Source: Glandiceps talaboti (lineage: Eukaryota; Hemichordata; Enteropneusta; Spengelidae). From it: a stretch of 52,500 bases of DNA. Position 1 is the stretch's first letter, and the number at the start of each line of letters is the position of its first letter. The translations under genes and the position numbers were made by a program. The notes beneath the pieces are model-generated. The model made no database searches and was not told where the DNA came from. It saw only the letters and a list, made by a program, of their open reading frames with translations. The DNA is taken from assembly GCF_964340395.1 (NCBI RefSeq), contig NC_135554.1, forward strand, positions 15,083,092 to 15,135,591, given 5' to 3'. Shown in pieces: positions 25,601 through 34,400 of the stretch.

Positions 25601-28158
25601 TGCATAAAACTTGTCACAGTCTCAACCATACTTAGTCTAGCTGTTAGACTATCTGGCTTTCTTTTGATACTAGGTTACCAAAGGTCGCATTCCAGGTGAA
25701 CATTGAGGGTGTTTATGCCCACTGCACACCAGAGGAACTGTCATTACCTCGATTTTTGTTCCACAACCTTCCGACTGCAGATCCAGGTCTTACTGCAAGA
25801 CTTAATCATACTATGAAGATTTGTATACCAGTATCTTTATCTTTCAAAAAACTTTCTGTGGTATGTTGACTCTTTGAATGATTATTCCTGAAACATCAGC
25901 TAGTTTCAACTTTATTGGACCAAGTACATTTTATCTTAATAAGTTTTAATCATCCTAGGGTACAGTTATTGGTTTTACAGACTTCCAACCTACAACAGCA
26001 CATATACCCAATCAGGGAACCCTACAGTTTGGTCTACAAGATATGTATATCCTGGCAATTATGAATAATTCAATGCAACAAAATCTCAGGAAATCATTAT
26101 ACAAGAATATCATGACTTCTTCTCACCTCTAACTGTCTTACAAGTTGTATTTCTGCATCATACAGAATGACATATCTTGGTTGGATTTCTTTCAGTGTCT
26201 TCCTCATACTATATGGATCTCTGAAATTAATAATTACGGTACATGTATATTGTTTACTAAATTTTCAAAAATTTGTCAGTTTGCTAAATTTTTAAAATTT
26301 TAACCAGTTTGCTAAATTTTCAAAAACTTCAGTCAGTTTACTAAACTTCCACATCGATGAGTTGTGTATGATAGTTTTGTAGTATTTACTTAAAGTAGCT
26401 AACATTACAGGTACTTGGTATTACTACCACATGTTTAATTGAGGCTGCATATATGTTTTCATATTTTAACAAATAAATGTATAATTTGTGGACAGATATG
26501 CATTTCAAAGCCACTTACTTGTCTTTTATAGGATGTAGAATTGTCAGTGGTGATGTAATCACACTGTAATAGTTCTCTAGTGATGATGACTCCATGGTTG
26601 TTGCAACATCAATCTTATCTTCAACCTGAGGGAAGAAATATCATTATCATCGTCATTATCATCATCATTATTATCATCATCACCATCACCATCACCACCA
26701 TTACCATCACCATCCAAATCATGGGGGGAGGGGGGAGGGGGGGGGGGGGCTGATAAACACCAAGCCTGTATCTACATGTAGGCTTCCTTACCTTGCATTC
26801 ATATCCTCACAAGGCTACATCTAAAATCATACCTTTTCCTGGACTAGCTACAAATATAAAATATTATCCAATTACCAGCCTGCAGCTATGACACTTTATT
26901 AGACAACATACAATTTAAATCTGTCACCAGTTTTGTTTTTATCATTTACCTTACCTTAGTTTCATCTTCCGTTTGGTATTTCTTTGCTATCTGTGTTAGA
27001 GTGATAGTGTCTTCCTTATCATCCTCTGTATCATTCTTTCTTTTTTTCCAACTGATACCTTTCCCTCTCACTTGCCGCTGATCCTGATTGAATGTGGTAA
27101 GAATGGTATTGATGTTTTCAGTACAATTATAATACAGTATATATCATATATCGGTATATCTTATTACTGACCTATCAGTGTTTGATAACAATTACAATAA
27201 TGCGTTTTTTTAAAATATCGTTTTACAATACCATGTTCTCAAAGTGCTTTACAATTATTACCCCTGGTATAGAACATAACAGCCCCTTTTAACTTTCTGA
27301 ATTCTCTGGGGAGTACAAAATCATGCGGGTGCAGCTATTTGAGGCGCATGTGATTAAAGTCTTCTGTTATACCAGTTCTCCAATTATACAGCTGTGTTGA
27401 TGGGGAGACTTGTGGTTGGAATCTTGCCTAAGAACTTTCGCCATTCAAAAAACGAATGACAGCAGCAAGTCTACAACCTCCAACCTGCAGACTCTAAGTC
27501 AACCAATCTCACCATTCCACTATCATTTTACCTGCTGAGGTATGACATCATTGTTGTGAACTGTTCTGTTTGACAATTTCTGTAGTAGTGGTTTAGCACC
27601 ATCTATGATGTAATCCCTCAGTTGTGAACATGTTCTGTCGTCATTGGCAACAATTAAAACACGGCCTGGTCCAAGTCCTATCAACCAGAAGCAAAACAAA
27701 ATTTACATTTCCTAATTTTCACTAAGACTATGACTGCTACATTTTACGGTGATGTCTCATCTAATGAAAAAAACAATGATAACGCATCTCATTGGTTTGC
27801 CAATGTCATGTGGTGATCACATGGTAACCCTTTCATTCAAATCTGAATCCCATTGGTTGGTTGAAATCACCTGATGATCACATGAACATTTAATCTAAAT
27901 CAATGGGTGGAGAATACCTATCAGACTGTATTCTCTGTATTGTCGCTGACAGAAAATTTCCTACATGATAATCTAATCTTTACCTGTTGTATCTTCTTTG
28001 TTTTCCTTTTCTATTTCTCTCAAAACTTCAGATAATGCCTTCCATTTTGGACTTTCTTCTATTGAACAGTCTAAAAAAAATACCAACAATAAAACCCCTG
28101 GCTTAGTGAATGACTATTACATGACTTTGCTTCCATCCTTATGCATGTATGTACGTAT

Positions 28159-28219
<61 letters not shown>

Positions 28220-28335
28220 TGCACACACACAGATGCACACACACAGACACACACACATACATACAGACACACACACACACACACACAGATGCACACACAC
28301 ATACACACACACACAGACACACACACATACATACA

Positions 28336-28402
<67 letters not shown>

Positions 28403-31400
28403 ACACACTTTCTAATACCTACACCAAGACTAACCATTAAGTTCTGTTGTGCTAAAAATCACACTCACCTTGAATGTCCTCATCAGACTGACTCTCCTCT
28501 CCATTAGTTTTCTTCAGTTTAGTTTTCTTTGCAGCACCATATACACGTTCCTTTGCATGCTTCAATGTGAAAAAAACCAACAATTGATTTTATACATTGG
28601 TATGTTATAAAAGTATGCTGGATAATAACTTAGAAATAGTTATATGACATCACTCATTGACAAATAATTACTGATTAAATACACCAGTATGTAATAACGG
28701 AATGGTATATAATAACCAAAAAATATTCACCTTCATGACAGCACTCACATAATTTTTTTAAATTCTTTCCAGTTTTACAGATCTTTGACCTTTTTAAATC
28801 AATCAATTGTGTTCAGTTCTGTTTAATATTCTGAAATAGATGTACGATGTGTCATGTATCTGTTGCACTCTCCCAGTCAGTTTGAATTTTTTAGTTTGCT
28901 ATATTCTACACTTTGGCCAGTAGCATATTATATCTCAGAAGAATGGTTCATCATTTTGTAATATTGTTATGCATTACACTTACCAGAACATGGGAACAGT
29001 CAATTACTTAAACAATGAACTTGAAATTTAACACTTACCAAAAACATGGAATCAGCTGATTCCATAAACAACCATCCTGAATTTTGAACTAAAGTTTTCT
29101 CATTTGACCTGAAGAACAAAATATGATTATGTCATGGTGAGTTCATAAGATCACATGTCAAATGTCAAAGGTCAAAAGTCATGAAGCAAACTGATAACAT
29201 CTAACAATCAAAACTGGTCATATTTCAATAATAATGACTTTTACTAGAATTAGAAAGTTAAAAACCCTACTACACACAAAAGATAGTTAGATTTATTTTA
29301 GTAGAAAATTGAAAATGACTTACCGCATTGTCTTGAGAAAGTTGTAAAATGTGACACAATCATACTGAGTGAGGTAACTGGTGTGAAAAGACACATAATA
29401 AAAATTAGAATATTGTGACTTTTGTTTGTGAGATGTTGGATCAAGTTTTGGTCAATAACTGAATATTGGGATTCAAAAGTTTAAGACTCGATATGATGAT
29501 AACAAAGTCACCATGCATAAAGGGACAAGCTATGAACTGATCAGTTGCTTTTGGGATACTGTTATCTAAAACATCTAAGTTTTAAGTGAGAATTAGAAAG
29601 ATTAGCAGGAGTAGATTGTGCATGGACTCATCCTTCTCACATCCTGGCAGTCTGAAAGTGTAGGGCATATAAATTATGGGATGGATTTGATCCCATGATC
29701 AATATCACAGTGCAAATTCAATTTTGTTCAATTCTCTTTTTTTTTGACTGCTTGTATGCAGCACAAATTCCCTAACTTGTGTGAGATATTCCATCTCAAC
29801 CACTTGGGGTTAGTGGTGTGGCAATCTATCCTTCTACAGATAAAATACACGACAGTATCAATAACCATATTCTTTCCATTGCCTGAGATTTTATACTGAG
29901 AATTACCTCAGCTATCTAACTTGAACATTTATCATGGCTGACTGCTGTCATTGAATAAACTTGATCAAATAGTCGCATCATGTAGTGTAAAGGAGATGAG
30001 AAAACAGACTGTGACATAAACCTTGAATTCTACCAGTTTCAAATGACAGCAGTAAAAGTTAATCACATACTTACAACAGTAATGTCCTCAGTAGCTTCAA
30101 ATCACTAATCAGTTGTTTTGTCTTGGATCCCTGGAGGAAATAGTTCCAATATACATATTCAGAATCACTATCTCACAACCCATGTTTTGTGTGATTATTA
30201 CACGTTTCATTTCCAGATGTTCAATGTTTGAAAAGTATATAAATTCTCCATGAATGCAAAAATTAAAAGATTTAGTCTGATCATTTTTTACAGTATTACC
30301 CAGTAATTGTCATAATTATTGACAAAAATTCATTCATGGATACAAACATGTTGATTTTTGAAATTAAGTTTTTTTTTGTAAAAACATCAATTTACAGCAT
30401 ACATTCAGAACTATTACTGTATAAGAACCCAATTTTGGTTGTCATGGGAATTAAAAATAAGACAATTTTCTTACCAGTTGATACCAGATAGGATCAAGCT
30501 GTAGTCTGATAATCTGTTCAAGGGATTTCTTACCAAGTGCATTTTCTACCGTTAATTCTTCCATTTCAAGCTTTGGGAAAACGACAAACATCAAATGTGT
30601 GGAATGGACACTTGAGTCAATAAGATGTGTGGAATGGACACTTGAGTCAATAACATTCTTACACTTGTTACATGTATTGTTATTTATGTTAAGTGAAATG
30701 CTGACTTCTTTTCAGTGAAGTATTAAGAATGTCATTTGTATCAAAAATTGTCAATGATATGTTCAGAGATGAAAGATAATATTTTCTCCTTAAGATCTAT
30801 GGTAGCATTCTCTGTAACCATGTCACTTTATGATGTGATCCTAATAAACAGTGCCATCTATCACAGACAAGACTGTTAGTTTGCAGTTGAAAGCTCTTGG
30901 CTTAACAACAGTGCCCTCTATCATGGAGTGACCAAGACTGATACTTTGCAGTTGAAAAGCTCTCAGCTTAACAAAGTATTTGTGTATTGGTTAAACTTCT
31001 AAGTCTAAGGCAATATTGAAGATAACAAATCAAATTTTTAATTGAAGTCTGAACTTTGAAAAAGGTGGAACAATTTCTTAAGTACATGATATCCTTTGTT
31101 TGAATAACACAAATGTCTTGGTTTTGAATGATTTAAGTTTAAGTGTGTATTGACTATTTGATTTCTGTTTGGTGTGTATATATCTTTGTGTATGTCTTTG
31201 ATTCAGGCGGTATGTCTGCGTAAATCAAATGCATTATACAAAAAAAAATCTTGTTATAAATTACATTTTTTGACGTTAATACAACATAATAAGTATTTTT
31301 AATTGCCATAAATCTTGGCTGAGATTTTTGATAACTCAAAGATGTGTGGGTGTAAATAATAATATTTTGTACTTACTGTTCGATTACACTGTTTGATTTC

Positions 31401-34400
31401 TCTGACTACAGCATTCATAATATCCAGTAGTGCTATCTGTATTGCTGTCATTGTGTGACTCATAGGAATACCTAACTCTATCACTTCAGGCTGTGTAAAA
31501 TAAAACATACAACACACAGAAACATTGTAAAATAGGAATTCTTTACAACTCTATCATCTCTAAGGCATGTAAAACAGTATATAGCTGAAAAAGGCAGCAT
31601 TTGCCAGAAGACTATATGTAACATATAGATTTACGAGGAAAGTTGATCATTTTGAGTTTAGATTGTTGTTTTACTTGATAGATAACAACACTTTTACTGC
31701 TGAATACAGCATGATTGTTATTGAGGAAAGTTTCATTGATAGATAACACTTTTACTGCTGAACACAGCATGATTGTTATTGAGGAAAGTTTCATTGATAG
31801 ATAATAACACTTTTACTGATGAACACAGCATGATTGTTATTGAGGAAAGTTTCATTGATAGATAGCAACACTTTTACTGCTGAATACAGCATGATTGTTA
31901 TTGAGGAAAGTTTCATTGATAGATAACAACACTTTTACTTCTGAACACAGTATGATTGTTATTGAGGAAAGTTTCATTGATAGATAGCAACACTTTTACT
32001 GCTGAATACAGCATGATTGTTATTGAGGAAAGTTTCATTGATAGATAACAACACTTTTACTGCTGAACACAGCATGATTGTTATTGAGGAAAGTTTCATT
32101 GATAGATAACACTTTTACTGCTGAACACAGCATGATTGTTATTGAGGAAAGTTTCATTGATAGATAACACTTTTACTGCTGAATACAGTATGATTGTTAT
32201 TGAGGAAAGTTTCATTGATAGATAATAACACTTTTACTGCTGAATACAGCATGATTGTTATTGAGGAAAGTTTCATTGATAGATAACACTTTTACTGCTG
32301 AACACAGCATGATTGTTATTGAGGAAAGTTTCATTGATAGATAACACTTTTACTGCTGAACACAGCATGATTGTTATTGAGGAAAGTTTCATTGATAGAT
32401 AGCAACACTTTTACTGCTGAATACAGCATGATTGTTATTGAGGAAAGTTTCATTGATAGATAACAACACTTTTACTTCTGAACACAGCATGATTGTTATT
32501 GAGGAAAGTTTCATTGATAGATAACAACACTTTTACAGCTGAATACAGCATGATTGTTATTGAGGAAAGTTTCATTGATAGATAACAACACTTTTACTGC
32601 TGAACACACAGCATGGTTTGTTATTGAGGAAAGTTTCATTGATAGATAACAACACTTTTACTGCTGAACACACAGCATGGTTTGTTATTGAGGAAAGTTT
32701 CATTGATAGATAACACTTTTACTGTTGAACACAGCATGATTGTTATTGAGGAAAGTTTCATTGATAGATAATAACACTTTTACTGCTGAATACAGCATGA
32801 TTGCTATTGAGGAAAGTTTCATTGATAGATAACAACACTTTTACTGCTGAATACAGCATGATTGTTATTGAGGAAAGTTTCATTGATAGATAACAACACT
32901 TTTACAGCTGAATACAGCATGATTGTTATTGAGGAAAGTTTCATTGATAGATAACAACACTTTTACAGCTGAATACAGCATGATTGTTATTGAGGAAAGT
33001 TTCATTGATAGATAACAACACTTTTACTACTGAACACAGCATGATTGTTATTGAGGAAAGTTTCATTGATAGATAATAACACTTTTACTGCTGAATACAG
33101 CATGATTGTTATTGAGGAAAGTTTCATTGATAGATAACACTTTTACTGCTGAACACAGCATGATTGTTATTGAGGAAAGTTTCATTGATAGATAACACTT
33201 TTACTGCTGAACACAGCATGATTGTTATTGAGGAAAGTTTCATTGATAGATAACACTTTTACTGCTGAACACAGCATGATTGTTATTGAGGAAAGTTTCA
33301 TTGATAGATAGCAACACTTTTACTGCTGAATACAGCATGATTGTTATTGAGGAAAGTTTCATTGATAGATAATAACACTTTTACTACTGAATACAGCATG
33401 ATTGCTATTGAGGGGAATCTAAAAAGATGAATGCACGTAAACAAAGTTCTCCCTTCACTCATAACTGTGTTCAGCAATAAAAGTGCTCTCATCTAGCAAG
33501 TAATAAAACAAACTCAAATTGCCAAATGATCAGTTCTGATCATAAAATGTATATGTAAAATCTTCTGGTGAACATTCCTTGTTACACACACTAGTAGCCA
33601 TGTGTAGATACTATATAAATTAATACAAATTTCATTTCTTATTACTAATTTCTCTGATTTCATCTTATATTGCAGGTTCCAGTACACCATTTGAAAAGAT
33701 TATAGAATGTATATTAAATATGTTAGAGTTGAAAATACTACCGAACATTTACGTGAAGGACACCTGTAAATTTTATTCAAAATGACAGTATTTGACATCA
33801 CCTTACCTTGCGTTTCTCCATGCAGGCATTAACTTCAACATGAAACCTGTAACAGGGATTAGAAAAGGTTACAATTGCATACTACTAGATATGTTAGACT
33901 GACTCCAGTCCCTTGGGAGACATTTTTGTTTTGTTTTTAGTCTCAATATCTTTGCATGTTTTGAGTTTGTTATTCATTTTTCTGGTTAATTGTAAAACGA
34001 CAAGTCCTCAACTCGCTTTTTAATTTGTCCCAGTTACTAGTAGTCTCCCATTTACCCCATTGTTTCACAATCACTCACTCTGGTCAATATTTCACATAAA
34101 AGAACACACTTGTCTTTAAAAAAAATACTGACTTAAAAGTCACAAACATGGTTTCCTTAACTATAAAGTGAAGTTGGTAAGTTAGTCATGGAGAAAAGTA
34201 ATTTTTAAATTGTCTACTACAGTAACTAACTGTATATATCAAAATGTAGATTTCAGGCCTAAAGTAGATAATAGTCCATAATGTATGCAAACAATAGATC
34301 TTCTTCACCTTTATATAAATGCTGGTAAAAGTTGACCAGCAACAAGTGTGGTAAGACACACAGTCTTCTCACTATCAGAAATAGCATTACACGATTGACT

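Noticed and set aside
27998-28507. Long His/Thr and Cys/Val open frames
   Set aside because: Products of the (AC)n tract inside an ERCC4 intron; one of them overlaps true exons 12 and 13 on the opposite strand.
31677-33414. CRISPR-like or coding repeat array
   Set aside because: Contiguous minisatellite units with indels that break any frame; intronic position is clear from the flanking ERCC4 exons.
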